64,000 nt of DNA from Clostridium sp031626875 (GCF_031626875.1 NZ_JANDMF010000014.1:1-64000); one strand, 5' to 3'; positions 1-8,463 are shown, numbered from the stretch's first letter. Notes: generated by a model not told the origin, from the letters alone. A program made the numbers and translations.

Positions 1-50
1 TAGCTTTATATAATACTACTATTATATATAGTTATATTATTATTTACTTC

Positions 51-93
51 CTATACTATAGTCACTAAAGATAACATTTTTTAACTCCTCCTT
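51..93 (-). other. strong ribosome site with an 8-codon open frame
   Basis: On the minus strand a strong Shine-Dalgarno (AAGGAGGAG, 85-93) sits 7 nt before an ATG at 75-77, but the frame closes at TAG (51-53) after 8 codons (MLSLVTIV). It lies just downstream of the sigma-54 promoter at 123-138. It could be a leader peptide of the operon that continues left of the window, or the start of a broken gene. The real downstream gene is outside the window. Confidence 0.3.
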
Positions 94-122
94 GTATAAA
101 ATATGGAACATAAATTTATACA

Positions 123-138
123 AGCAAGAATCATGCCA
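123..138 (-). promoter_or_regulatory. sigma-54 (-24/-12) promoter
   Basis: The minus strand reads TGGCATGATTCTTGCT, which matches the sigma-54 consensus TGGCACG-N4-TTGCW at every defined base except one C-to-T change. Spacing between the GG and GC doublets is correct. It points left, toward a ribosome site at 85-93 and a gene outside the window. The gene just upstream (279-1772) encodes a sigma-54 activator with an intact GAFTGA loop, which is the expected partner. Confidence 0.75.
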
Positions 139-160
139 AGTTTTAAATTAAGCTATTAAT

Positions 161-203
161 AAAAAAATAATCATCTTGATTCACTTTTGCATCAAGATGA
201 TTA
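161..203 (-). terminator. intrinsic terminator of the sigma-54 activator gene
   Basis: A perfect 13-bp inverted repeat (168-180 with 191-203, 10-nt loop) is followed on the minus strand by a run of seven U (161-167). It ends the activator transcript upstream of the sigma-54 promoter, so the target operon is transcribed separately. Confidence 0.8.
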
Positions 204-227
204 TCAACATTATTATAAAAATTATAG

Positions 228-243
228 ATAAATAGCTATTTAT
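228..243. promoter_or_regulatory. palindrome, candidate enhancer site (UAS)
   Basis: A perfect 16-bp palindrome (ATAAATAGCTATTTAT) lies about 90-105 bp upstream of the sigma-54 promoter at 123-138, the usual distance for an enhancer-binding protein. It sits just past the stop codon of the activator. The low base complexity makes chance possible. Confidence 0.35.
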
Positions 244-278
244 ATAACTTGATTCATTTATCATTATAATAGATGCAA

Positions 279-1772
279 TTAAGCATCATATAATTTTATA
301 TCATATTTTTTTGCTTTTCTAACTACATTTGATTGGCTTATTTTTAGAATTTCTGCAGCTTTTCTAGTGTTTTTTCCTATATTAAGGGCTTTAATTAACT
401 CAATCTTTTCAAGCTCTTCTAACTTTTCTTTTATTCCAATAGGTTTATCTATTGATATACTATTAATTCCTAAAATAGAAGAAACTATTTCTGTACTTAC
501 GTTTCCTTCAACACCTGATATAATAGTAAATCTTTCTATGATATTTTGAAGTTCTCGTATATTCCCTGGCCAATCATAGGAAAGAAATATCAAATATTGT
601 TCTTCCTTAATTCTGAATTTCTTGTTATACTTCTCATTAAAAATACTTACATAGTGTTCAATTAATGGCTTTATATCTTCTTTTCTTTCTTTTAAAGTAG
701 GAAGTTCAATAGGAAATACATTTAATCGATAATATAAATCCATTCTAAACTTTCCTTCTCTCGCCAATTTATATATATCACAATTAGTTGCTGCAATAAT
801 TCTGCAATTTAGCTTTATAGTTTTTGTTCCACCAATACGAGTAATTTCTTTTTCTTGTAATACTCTCAGCAATTTTGCTTGAAGGTTAAGAGGCATATCT
901 CCAATTTCATCTAACAAGATAGTTCCCTTGTCAGCAAGCTCAAATACTCCAGGCTTTCCGTTAGAATTAGCCCCAGTGAATGCTCCTTTTTCATATCCAA
1001 AAAGTTCAGATTCTATGAGTTCTTTAGGTATTGCTGAACAATTAATTTTTATAAATGAATATTCAGATCGACTGCTATTTTTATGTATTTCATTAGCAAC
1101 TATTTCTTTACCTGTACCTGTTGCTCCTGTTATTAATACTGTAGTATCATAAGGAGCGACTTGATAAACTAATTGCTTAATTGTACCTATTTTACTGCTA
1201 ACTCCTACCATACTCTTTTGTATATTATTGCTAACTTTTTTAGGAAGTCTCTCAAAATCAACATTTATTATATTTATTTTTTCTCTTACTTCTATTAAGT
1301 TTGTAATATCTCTGTCATTAATAATAACTCCAAGTGGATTTTTATTCTCATCAAATATAGGATTTGCTGTAATTGAATATATTTTATTTAATTCTTTAAT
1401 TCTCATTCTGACAGTTACAATTTCTTTTGTTTTTAAAGCTTTTATGGCAATGTCAGGAATATAATTGTTATTTGATAATTCATTAATAGATTTTCCTATA
1501 ATACTTTTTGTAAATCCTGTGTGTTTAGAAAATTTATCATTAATATAGACAACTACCCCTTCAGAATTTATTATATGTACACCATAATCTATCGAATTTG
1601 CTATTATGATTAATTGTTTTAATGTATATATAGTATCTAGCACATCATTAAGCGATGATACCATGCTTACATCCGATTCACTATTCGCTTCTTTTATAAG
1701 ATTTTTTACTATAACTAACGCATCATTTTGTTGTTTTATAGTTTCAATCTCATTGAAAAGTTTCATATGCAT
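279..1772 (-). CDS. sigma-54-dependent transcriptional activator (PAS, AAA+, Fis-type HTH)
   Basis: This 497-residue bacterial enhancer-binding protein activates RNA polymerase carrying sigma-54. A helical N-terminus of about 60 residues precedes a PAS domain (roughly 60-165; GVHIINSEGVVVYIN), then the AAA+ domain (about 195-420) with Walker A GATGTGKE, the sigma-54-contacting GAFTGA loop and a Walker B-like TILLDEIGD. A TyrR/Fis-type helix-turn-helix (NTRKAAEILKISQSNVVRKA) closes the protein. There is no response-regulator receiver domain, so the signal is probably a small molecule or redox state sensed by PAS. The start has GGAAGTG upstream. Its probable target is the sigma-54 promoter at 123-138. 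The ligand and the target pathway cannot be read from this window. Confidence 0.9.
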   Translation of the reverse strand: MHMKLFNEIETIKQQNDALVIVKNLIKEANSESDVSMVSSLNDVLDTIYTLKQLIIIANSIDYGVHIINSEGVVVYINDKFSKHTGFTKSIIGKSINELSNNNYIPDIAIKALKTKEIVTVRMRIKELNKIYSITANPIFDENKNPLGVIINDRDITNLIEVREKINIINVDFERLPKKVSNNIQKSMVGVSSKIGTIKQLVYQVAPYDTTVLITGATGTGKEIVANEIHKNSSRSEYSFIKINCSAIPKELIESELFGYEKGAFTGANSNGKPGVFELADKGTILLDEIGDMPLNLQAKLLRVLQEKEITRIGGTKTIKLNCRIIAATNCDIYKLAREGKFRMDLYYRLNVFPIELPTLKERKEDIKPLIEHYVSIFNEKYNKKFRIKEEQYLIFLSYDWPGNIRELQNIIERFTIISGVEGNVSTEIVSSILGINSISIDKPIGIKEKLEELEKIELIKALNIGKNTRKAAEILKISQSNVVRKAKKYDIKLYDA

Positions 1773-1912
1773 TATTTCACTTCCTTTAAAATTTCTAAAT
1801 CAACTAAAATTATACATCAAATCTATAACTAGTTCCGATATAGAAGTTACTGAAATTTTCACAAAAATGTTATCTCTTAAATTAAAATACCCAAACCATA
1901 ATATAAAGCATA

Positions 1913-1957
1913 AAAATAGAGGTGCTTTTACTCTTCATAAAACTCCTCTATTTTTCT
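1913..1957. terminator. terminator hairpin downstream of the glycosidase remnant
   Basis: AAAATAGAGG (1913-1922) pairs with CCTCTATTTT (1944-1953), and U-rich runs follow on both strands. On the minus strand it is the natural terminator of the gene whose 3' end survives at 2067. It has outlived most of that gene. Confidence 0.5.
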
Positions 1958-2066
1958 TTAACTATTTTTTATATAAACATAAATTAATCTCTGTAAAATT
2001 TAATTACTAATAGATTATACAGAAAGCCTTTCATATTTCAGATTAAATATAAATCAAGTTAATTTT

Positions 2067-2265
2067 CTACTTCACTATATATTTTCCTGCCTTCAAATTC
2101 AATTTTATATTATTTCCTTCTCTTTCTACCTCTTTATATAAAACACCATTTACATAAACACTATTTTCAATCATATTTGATAATATCACTGTAGCTTCAG
2201 CGTCAAATGGAATTACAAATTCATATACAATACTTTCATCAAAAAAAACTAAAGTTACGAAAACA
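2067..2265 (-). pseudogene. C-terminal remnant of a glycoside hydrolase (alpha-L-rhamnosidase-like)
   Basis: A minus-strand open frame of about 65 codons ends in TAG at 2067-2069 and has no plausible start or ribosome site. The translation (around VYEFVIPFDAEATVIL, then YVNGVLYK, ending GKYIVK) resembles the C-terminal beta-sandwich of bacterial alpha-L-rhamnosidases: a VPFG-EA-V-LP strand, then the G-Y-F end strand. The upstream sequence degrades into AT-rich DNA and the acyltransferase gene begins at 2339. I infer that a deletion or replacement left only the 3' end and its terminator. The family assignment is from memory of the domain pattern and is tentative. Confidence 0.45.
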
Positions 2266-2338
2266 TTATAAAAATAAATATATTTTTATTTTTGATGAAT
2301 ATAAAAGTATAAATATATTTTATAAGGAGATTTTCAAA

Positions 2339-3328
2339 GTGAATTCAAAAGAAAGACAATATTATCCGATCATAGATGTGCTTAGATTGATTTTTGCCTT
2401 AGGTGTTGTTTCTATTCATACAATGGCCTTTAGCTCTATTAATGAAAACTTAAGAATTGCAACTAGTATGGGAATTTGTAGAATTGCAGTACCTTTTTTC
2501 TTCTTAGTTTCTGGCTATTTTTTATACGATAGAATCCAAGAAAAATCCGAGCCAAAATCAACACTGAAAAAATTACTAATATTATATATAGCTTGGATTT
2601 CTATAGAATTAATAACATTGTTTCCTACTGTACTAAACTATTTAAATTCACCAATGTTTATCATTAGACGCTTACTTTTAGTAGGTGTTACAGGAAGCCT
2701 TTGGTATATTTCTTCATTGATATTATCTATATTTCTAATATCAAAATTATTAAAAAATGATAAAATACTCTTTTTAATTATAATAGGTATGCTATTATAT
2801 CTATTTGGAATAACCGGAGACACCTACTATGGATTATTTAATAATATATTGATAGATGATTATTCATCTATGTTTTTTCTTCCACAAATAGGCATCACTG
2901 AATCAATACTGTTCATTTCATTAGGAGCAGCTATAAACAAATATAAATTAAATAAAAAATTTAATTTTCCAGGAATATTAGCAATTATTTCAATAATAAT
3001 ATTATTAATAGAAACATTTATACTAAACAAAACTGGAATTGCTAAAGATGCAAATATGTATCTTTCTACAATTATAGTTGCTCCTCTAATTCTAATTTGG
3101 GCATTAAATTATAAGAAAAACAATATATCAAGCGAATTTTCAAAAACTTGTAAAGAATATAGTATTGGTATTTATTGTTCTCATCAAATATTGATGATTT
3201 GGATTACAATTTTACTACCTACACTAGCTTCAAATTCAATGATTAAATTTATTCTTACTTTGATGTTATCAATAATTGTAGTCACTTTTATCAGAAAAAC
3301 AAAATTAAAAACTCTATTGTTAAAATAA
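2339..3328 (+). CDS. acyltransferase 3 family membrane protein
   Basis: This 329-residue integral membrane protein has about ten hydrophobic segments and the acyltransferase-3 opening: a short basic N-terminus, then YYPIIDVLRLIFALGVVSIHT. The histidine in the first helix and the FFFLVSGYFL segment are family hallmarks. Such proteins O-acylate extracytoplasmic polysaccharides, peptidoglycan or lipids; the acceptor here is unknown. I start at GTG 2339 because AAGGAG lies 9 nt upstream; the in-frame extension back to 2207 is low-complexity and overlaps the glycosidase remnant region. The gene stands alone and shares a terminator with the convergent nitrogenase-like operon. Confidence 0.85.
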   Translation: MNSKERQYYPIIDVLRLIFALGVVSIHTMAFSSINENLRIATSMGICRIAVPFFFLVSGYFLYDRIQEKSEPKSTLKKLLILYIAWISIELITLFPTVLNYLNSPMFIIRRLLLVGVTGSLWYISSLILSIFLISKLLKNDKILFLIIIGMLLYLFGITGDTYYGLFNNILIDDYSSMFFLPQIGITESILFISLGAAINKYKLNKKFNFPGILAIISIIILLIETFILNKTGIAKDANMYLSTIIVAPLILIWALNYKKNNISSEFSKTCKEYSIGIYCSHQILMIWITILLPTLASNSMIKFILTLMLSIIVVTFIRKTKLKTLLLK

Positions 3329-3380
3329 AAAAGTAGGAAAAGATAACTTTTTAAATTAAAATTTATCTTTTCCTACTTTT
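3329..3380. terminator. shared bidirectional terminator
   Basis: A perfect 18-bp inverted repeat (3329-3346 with 3363-3380) with U runs at both ends lies between convergent genes. It ends the acyltransferase transcript on plus and the nitrogenase-like operon on minus. Confidence 0.85.
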
Positions 3381-3394
3381 ATAATAAAAATCCC

Positions 3395-4753
3395 TTAAGC
3401 ACTCGCACTAATTGCTGTAGTATAAATTTTTTCTAATAAATTAAGTGCCCCTTTATATCCTACATAACTTCTAGATAACACAACTTCATATGATGCCGGG
3501 AAACCTACTTCAATAACTGCTCCTTTTAATTCTTTTGCAATATCTCTTTCCCATGTAGTTCCAAATATAATAGGTGGTTTATGCCCAAAATCTGTTTGCC
3601 TTAATAACTCACCTATTATGTATCCATCCTCTGCAAAATCAACACTTGTAGAAACATCACTTGCTAAATTTCTATATTCTCTTTCGATTGCTTCTCTATA
3701 CTCTTCTGGTGGTTTGTCAGTAATAATTTGCTTTCCAGGAATTAGCCCAAGTTGATTTACTAAGAATTTATTTAAAGCTAAATTATATGCACTATCCCCT
3801 ACTACAGCATACTTTGCAGGTAACCCCCACCAGTACTCTGCATAAAAATCCGAAAAATGCTCTAAATAGTAATAATAACTTCTCTCTTCCTCCTTTATAA
3901 ACTCCTCAGATTTTTCATTGTTAATTCCAGCAAAACTTACTACCTCTCGCAGAAACTGACTTGTTGCCTTTGCTCCAATAGGTATTGTAGGGATATGCAA
4001 GAGAGGTTGATTATATTTTTCTTCTAAATGTTTAGTGATTTCTACTCCAAGCCAAGGGGAAATTAATAAATTGAATTGCGCTTTAGGAATACTTTTCCAC
4101 TCACTAACCCCTTTTGATACAGGACCAAATAAAATATTTACCTTTAACCCTGCCCCCTCTAGTACACGCTTAATTTCTGTAAGATCTCCTCTCCAAAAAG
4201 TATTTTGGTAAGGTAAAAGTGACCACACATTTACAAGTCCTTCTTCTTTCACTCCATCATATTCACCAACATATTGATCTATAATGGCTTTTGCAACTAT
4301 TTCATGACCTATAAAATTATTTCCTTTAAAGCCTCCTGTTTCTGCATAAACTATTGGAACTCCTTTTTTTTGAAATTCTCCTACTACAGATCCTACATCA
4401 TCACCTACAATTTCTCCTATACATCCTGTCAAAACCACAAACAATTCTGCATCCATAACCTTTAATGAAGCCTTAATTAATTCTCTAAGTCTTTTTTCTC
4501 CACCAAATACTACTTCATTTTCACCTGCATTTGAAGTTGGTGATACTGCTCCTCCACTATATCCTCCACCTTGAAACCCATTATAAAACGCAAGACTCAT
4601 ATACTGTTTGTCTGCACACCCTGGTCCACAATTTACAATTGGCATTGCACCTGGAATAGACGATACACTATATAATGCTCCAACCGCACAACCATAACGC
4701 ACTTGGTTTATTGAATTTGTTTGTTGTAATTTTATATTTTCATTATTCCCCAT
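3395..4753 (-). CDS. nitrogenase-like component 1, beta (NifK-like) subunit
   Basis: This 452-residue NifK-like subunit should pair with the alpha-like product of 4777-6309. The three beta-side P-cluster cysteines are recognisable: Cys22 (RYGCAVGA), Cys46 (NCGPGCAD; Cys42 is nearby) and Cys111 (VLTGCIGEIVGDD, matching the TTCMAEVIGDD region of NifK). It is shorter than classical NifK (about 520) because it lacks the long N-terminal extension. The first ATG (4780) overlaps the alpha stop codon, but ATG 4753 has GAAGGAG 6 nt upstream, so I chose that start. It is the last gene of the five-gene operon. The substrate is not known; N2 reduction is unlikely given the alpha-subunit residues. Confidence 0.85.
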   Translation of the reverse strand: MGNNENIKLQQTNSINQVRYGCAVGALYSVSSIPGAMPIVNCGPGCADKQYMSLAFYNGFQGGGYSGGAVSPTSNAGENEVVFGGEKRLRELIKASLKVMDAELFVVLTGCIGEIVGDDVGSVVGEFQKKGVPIVYAETGGFKGNNFIGHEIVAKAIIDQYVGEYDGVKEEGLVNVWSLLPYQNTFWRGDLTEIKRVLEGAGLKVNILFGPVSKGVSEWKSIPKAQFNLLISPWLGVEITKHLEEKYNQPLLHIPTIPIGAKATSQFLREVVSFAGINNEKSEEFIKEEERSYYYYLEHFSDFYAEYWWGLPAKYAVVGDSAYNLALNKFLVNQLGLIPGKQIITDKPPEEYREAIEREYRNLASDVSTSVDFAEDGYIIGELLRQTDFGHKPPIIFGTTWERDIAKELKGAVIEVGFPASYEVVLSRSYVGYKGALNLLEKIYTTAISASA

Positions 4754-4776
4754 AACTTTCTCCTTCAAAAATTCAA

Positions 4777-6309
4777 TCATATAATATTTTCATTTAATAT
4801 TTCAGGTTGTTTAGCTAATATATATGGATCTTCTTGTTCAAGCCACCATTTTGTATAAGGTAACTTAACATGTTCTTTAAGATCTTGGTGGAATTTTTTA
4901 TGTGCAAGGATATCCAAAATAGCTTCACCTAATTTAATCATTCCATCATAACCAATAGCAAGATGTTCATCTCCAAGTGGTGCTGCAGGTATTCCAAGCC
5001 TAGAAGCTAATGGAGCAAGACCATTATGTCTTATTAGTATGAAATCTGGATTTGTCCTTTTAAGAAGCCCATAGAATTGATACTGTTGCCTATTACTTAC
5101 GCTAAATGAAGGTACATCATCATAGTTATCAATCAAGAACTTAAGTGAATCTTGCTTTGGATCACCACTGTCATAAACAGGATCATGGTGAAATACTAAC
5201 GAACCATTTACTTCTACTCCAAGCTCTCTTAAAACAGTTATTAAACCATGTGCATAAGCTGATCCAGTTGCAACATATCCTTTAACCCCTTTTAACTTTT
5301 CTCTAAGTTCTTCAAGCTTAGGTTTTATTCTTTTATGTTCCTTTTCAATATAAGTTTCCACAAGTTCCTCCCTGTGAGTCACTCTTCCAATTTCTCTAAG
5401 CCAAGCATCTGTTCCTGCAAATCCATATGGTTGAGGAGCCTTTATTTCTGGAACTCCAAATTCCTGTTCTAGTGCAGCTGCCATATATGATGATAACGTA
5501 TAACAAAAACCAACTGTTCCTGCAGCTTCTGAAAGTTTATACAAATCTTCTACCTTTGCTAAATCCACTACATAGTTTACTCTTAATCCTAATTCACCTA
5601 ACATTGGAGTAAAAACATCTGATCCCCAAAGATTAATGACATTAATCAAATCTTCTTGTTTTTTAGGATTTTTATTTACTATTTTTCTTAAAATACCATG
5701 TTGTGTAGCATCAAAACCTGTGCTCCAATGCTTTGACCTAAAGCCTTCACAGGACAAAGCAATTATAGGTATTCCAAGTTCTTCTTCAGCTTCATTTGCT
5801 ACACTCTCCATATCTTCGCCTATGATTCCAGTTGCACAAGATGTTCCTAAGAAAATAGCCTTAGGGCTATATCTTTCATATGCATCTTTTATAGATTGTT
5901 TTAATTTTTTAATTCCTCCAAATACCATGTCTCCTTCATCTAAATTTGTACAAATGATTCTTATATTTTCTACAGGTAAGTTTCTAAGAGCTAGACCGTT
6001 ACGATATATAGAATTATATGGTACTTGGCCTGCAGCACATCCTATAGGAGAATGTTGAATAAGCACTGCATCTCTTACATTTCCAGCTTGACACTCTACC
6101 ATTTGCTCACTACACACTGATCCTTGCGTAAATGGTCCTTTCATTTCACAAAGCCTACATTGTTTTCCTCTTCCTTGACATCCTCTTTTTTCATATGAAG
6201 ATTGCTCTGATAACTCTGATGCTTTACCATCCCAAGCAATAATTGTTCCTAGACGTTGCTCCCGACTTTCAACTTCAGGAATATTAAGATTAATTTTTTT
6301 ATTTGTCAT
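4777..6309 (-). CDS. nitrogenase-like component 1, alpha (NifD-like) subunit
   Basis: This 510-residue NifD-like protein keeps the alpha-side P-cluster cysteines (Cys66; Cys91 in HSPIGC; Cys158 in GTSCATGIIGEDMES). It also keeps the likely cofactor ligands Cys269 (GFCYTLSSYM, equivalent to NifD Cys275) and His449 (GDEHLAIGYDG, equivalent to His442). In the segment CEGFRSKHWSTGFDA, aligned with NifD CEGFRGVSQSLGHH, the N2-reduction residues Gln191 and His195 become Trp195 and Phe199. Extra N-terminal cysteines (Cys44, Cys51, Cys54) are unusual. The start has AGGGGGC upstream, and the stop overlaps a possible upstream start of the beta gene. This is best read as a reductase using a NifB-derived cluster, such as a methylthio-alkane reductase or an undescribed relative. 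Confidence 0.85.
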   Translation of the reverse strand: MTNKKINLNIPEVESREQRLGTIIAWDGKASELSEQSSYEKRGCQGRGKQCRLCEMKGPFTQGSVCSEQMVECQAGNVRDAVLIQHSPIGCAAGQVPYNSIYRNGLALRNLPVENIRIICTNLDEGDMVFGGIKKLKQSIKDAYERYSPKAIFLGTSCATGIIGEDMESVANEAEEELGIPIIALSCEGFRSKHWSTGFDATQHGILRKIVNKNPKKQEDLINVINLWGSDVFTPMLGELGLRVNYVVDLAKVEDLYKLSEAAGTVGFCYTLSSYMAAALEQEFGVPEIKAPQPYGFAGTDAWLREIGRVTHREELVETYIEKEHKRIKPKLEELREKLKGVKGYVATGSAYAHGLITVLRELGVEVNGSLVFHHDPVYDSGDPKQDSLKFLIDNYDDVPSFSVSNRQQYQFYGLLKRTNPDFILIRHNGLAPLASRLGIPAAPLGDEHLAIGYDGMIKLGEAILDILAHKKFHQDLKEHVKLPYTKWWLEQEDPYILAKQPEILNENII

Positions 6310-6344
6310 ATTTTTGCCCCCTAAAATACTTAATAAACCTCACT

Positions 6345-7217
6345 TTATCCATGTGAAAATGTTTCTACTACTTCCTTATCATAAAGCTGGCTATGAATAT
6401 CTTGATTTTTTCCTGGCACTCCACAAGCATCTGCTCTACAATGTTTACAATGTCTAAATACATCAAGATATTCTCCTGCTTCTGCTCTGCACACTTCTAA
6501 AGAAGTACATGTTGGCGCTTTAAGATTTGCTAATTCATTTTGTGGTATTAAAGGAATTATATTTAATATAGATGCTCCTAATTCGTTAGTGACTCTAGCA
6601 ACTTCCTTTATATGTTTTTCATTTATTCCTGGTATTAAGACACTATTTATCTTAACTATCACACCTAAATCACTAATTTTTTTTATCCCTCTAAGTTGTG
6701 CATCTATTAACTTTTCAACTCCCAATTCACCTTCTAATTTTTGTCCATTCTCATCTAGAACAAAAGAACATATTTTCCTTTGAATTTTTGGATCTATAGA
6801 ATTAACTGTAACTGTTACAGTCTCTACCCCAGCTTTTACAATTCTCTCTGCCTTTTCCTCTAACTTCAACCCATTAGTACTTAAACAATTAATAAGATTA
6901 GGAAACTCCTTCTTTACCCTTTCAAATGTTTCAATTGCATGGTCAGTTGCAAGAGTATCCCCTGGCCCAGCTATTCCAACCACACTAATTTCTGGACATA
7001 ATTTCAATGCTTTTCTCACAGTTTCTACAGCTTCTTCTGGACTAAGTAATAACGAACTTACTCCTGGACGTACTTCTGATTTATTAAATCCTCTTTTACA
7101 AAACTTACATTGAATATTACAGGTAGGACTTACAGGTAAATGTATCCTACCATATTTAAAATGTGCTTCTCCCCCTAAGCAGGGATGAGTTTTTACTAAA
7201 TGATTAAAATCCCCCAT
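6345..7217 (-). CDS. nifB: NifB-like radical SAM cofactor synthase
   Basis: NifB fuses two [4Fe-4S] clusters and inserts carbide to make the 8Fe-9S-C precursor (NifB-co) of nitrogenase cofactors. This 290-residue protein has the HPC motif near the N-terminus (residues 11-13), the radical SAM triad CNIQCKFC and the C-terminal CKHCRADACG motif that binds the accessory cluster. It is the minimal form without a fused NifX domain; a separate NifX-like protein is encoded just upstream. The ribosome site is AAAAGGAAG. Its place inside the operon means the component 1 protein very probably carries a NifB-type cofactor, which separates it from the protochlorophyllide and F430 reductase families. Confidence 0.9.
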   Translation of the reverse strand: MGDFNHLVKTHPCLGGEAHFKYGRIHLPVSPTCNIQCKFCKRGFNKSEVRPGVSSLLLSPEEAVETVRKALKLCPEISVVGIAGPGDTLATDHAIETFERVKKEFPNLINCLSTNGLKLEEKAERIVKAGVETVTVTVNSIDPKIQRKICSFVLDENGQKLEGELGVEKLIDAQLRGIKKISDLGVIVKINSVLIPGINEKHIKEVARVTNELGASILNIIPLIPQNELANLKAPTCTSLEVCRAEAGEYLDVFRHCKHCRADACGVPGKNQDIHSQLYDKEVVETFSHG

Positions 7218-7232
7218 TTAACTACTTCCTTT

Positions 7233-7574
7233 TCACTTAAATATTTTTAATCTTGAATCTAATATCTTTTCTATAATATCTTCTATAAAATAAGGTGCTT
7301 CAATGCCACTAATCCCATTGGATTCTACTTTTGCTAATGCTCCACTACCTATTCTTGAGATAAAAACCACCTTACAATCTGATATTAATTTAATAGATTT
7401 ATTTAATGCTTCTTCTGTATGTTCAAACTCTTGGCAAGACGGCTCATTTACCCTTGTCTCAACATATTTATATCCATCATCATTTATTTCAACTATCAAA
7501 AATTGTTTTGTTTTCCCAAAGTGTTGATTAACAACTTTTCCATCACTACTTGCAAATGCAACTTTATAACTCAT
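7233..7574 (-). CDS. NifX/NifB-C-terminal-domain family cofactor-binding protein
   Basis: This 113-residue protein belongs to the dinitrogenase iron-molybdenum cofactor biosynthesis (NifX/NafY/NifB C-terminal) family. It shows the family start KVAFASSDGKVVNQHFGKT and the ISRIGSGALAKVESNGI segment. Such proteins bind NifB-co or mature cofactors and shuttle them between assembly proteins. Its position between the NifH-like and NifB-like genes, 15 bp from nifB, suggests it carries the NifB product to the NifDK-like protein, in place of the domain missing from this NifB. Family membership is clear; the carrier role is inferred. Confidence 0.85.
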   Translation of the reverse strand: MSYKVAFASSDGKVVNQHFGKTKQFLIVEINDDGYKYVETRVNEPSCQEFEHTEEALNKSIKLISDCKVVFISRIGSGALAKVESNGISGIEAPYFIEDIIEKILDSRLKIFK

Positions 7575-7601
7575 TCATTCCCGCCTCTCTTAAATTTCTT
7601 A

Positions 7602-8435
7602 TTAATCTAATAATCCATACTCCATTAAAATTTCTTCAAGTCTTTCTTGACTCATTGGCTTTGGAATTACAAACAACTCATTTTCTTCTATCTTTTTAGC
7701 AAGTTCTCTATATTCATCAGCTTGACTCTCTTCTGGATTGAACTCAATCACTGTTTTCTTTCTTATTTCTGCCCTCTGGACCACATTGTTTCTTGGAACA
7801 AAATGAATTAATTGGGTTCCAAGCTCCTTAGCAAATGCTTCTAGAAGTTCTAGTTCTCTATCAACATTTCTACTATTACAAATAATTCCTCCCAGTCTAA
7901 CTCCACCTTTTAATGCATATTTTTGAATTCCTTTTGCTATATTATTTGCAGCATATAGTGCCATCATTTCTCCACTTGCAACTATATATATTTCCTTTGC
8001 CTTACCTTCTCTTATAGGCATTGCAAATCCACCACAAACTACATCTCCAAGAACATCATAAAATACATAATCTAAATCTTCTGTATATGCTCCTAACCTT
8101 TCTAACATTCCAATAGAAGTTATTATTCCACGTCCAGCACACCCCACTCCTGGTTCTGGGCCTCCAGATTCAACACATCTTATTCTCTTAAACCCTGTTT
8201 TCATTATAGAATCTAGATCTATATCCTCACCTTCTTCTCTTAATGTATCTAGAACAGTCTTTTGTGCTAGCCCTCCTAATAACAATCTTGTTGAATCTGC
8301 CTTTGGGTCACAACCAACTACCATTATATTTTTTCCAATCTCCGCCAGGCCTGCAGTTAGATTTTGTGTAGTTGTAGATTTTCCTATTCCTCCCTTCCCA
8401 TATATAGCTACTTGTCTTAATCTTTTTTCTGACAT
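7602..8435 (-). CDS. nifH: nitrogenase iron protein-like reductase (NifH-like)
   Basis: This 277-residue ATP-dependent electron donor has Walker A GKGGIGKSTT and the cysteines that bridge the [4Fe-4S] cluster between subunits: GVGCAGRG (with the Arg that is ADP-ribosylated in true NifH) and DVVCGGFAMPIRE. Homodimers hydrolyse MgATP to pass electrons to the NifDK-like partner. I start at ATG 8435 because GGGGGAGGAG lies directly upstream; a TTG at 8456 in the same frame falls within that ribosome site. It is the first gene of the operon, behind a consensus sigma-A promoter and a leader terminator. By sequence alone it could pass for a genuine NifH; the partner subunits decide against nitrogen fixation. 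Confidence 0.9.
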   Translation of the reverse strand: MSEKRLRQVAIYGKGGIGKSTTTQNLTAGLAEIGKNIMVVGCDPKADSTRLLLGGLAQKTVLDTLREEGEDIDLDSIMKTGFKRIRCVESGGPEPGVGCAGRGIITSIGMLERLGAYTEDLDYVFYDVLGDVVCGGFAMPIREGKAKEIYIVASGEMMALYAANNIAKGIQKYALKGGVRLGGIICNSRNVDRELELLEAFAKELGTQLIHFVPRNNVVQRAEIRKKTVIEFNPEESQADEYRELAKKIEENELFVIPKPMSQERLEEILMEYGLLD

Positions 8436-8463
8436 TGTTAATTTCTCCTCCCCCAATTATCCT

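Noticed and set aside
1606..2010. A 134-codon plus-strand frame overlapping the sigma-54 activator start.
   Set aside because: Most of it is antisense to a well-supported activator gene, and the rest runs through a terminator.
3395..8435. Calling the operon nitrogen fixation genes (nifHBDK).
   Set aside because: The alpha subunit has Trp and Phe where NifD needs Gln191 and His195, and nifE/nifN are absent from the operon. Only NifH and NifB look canonical.
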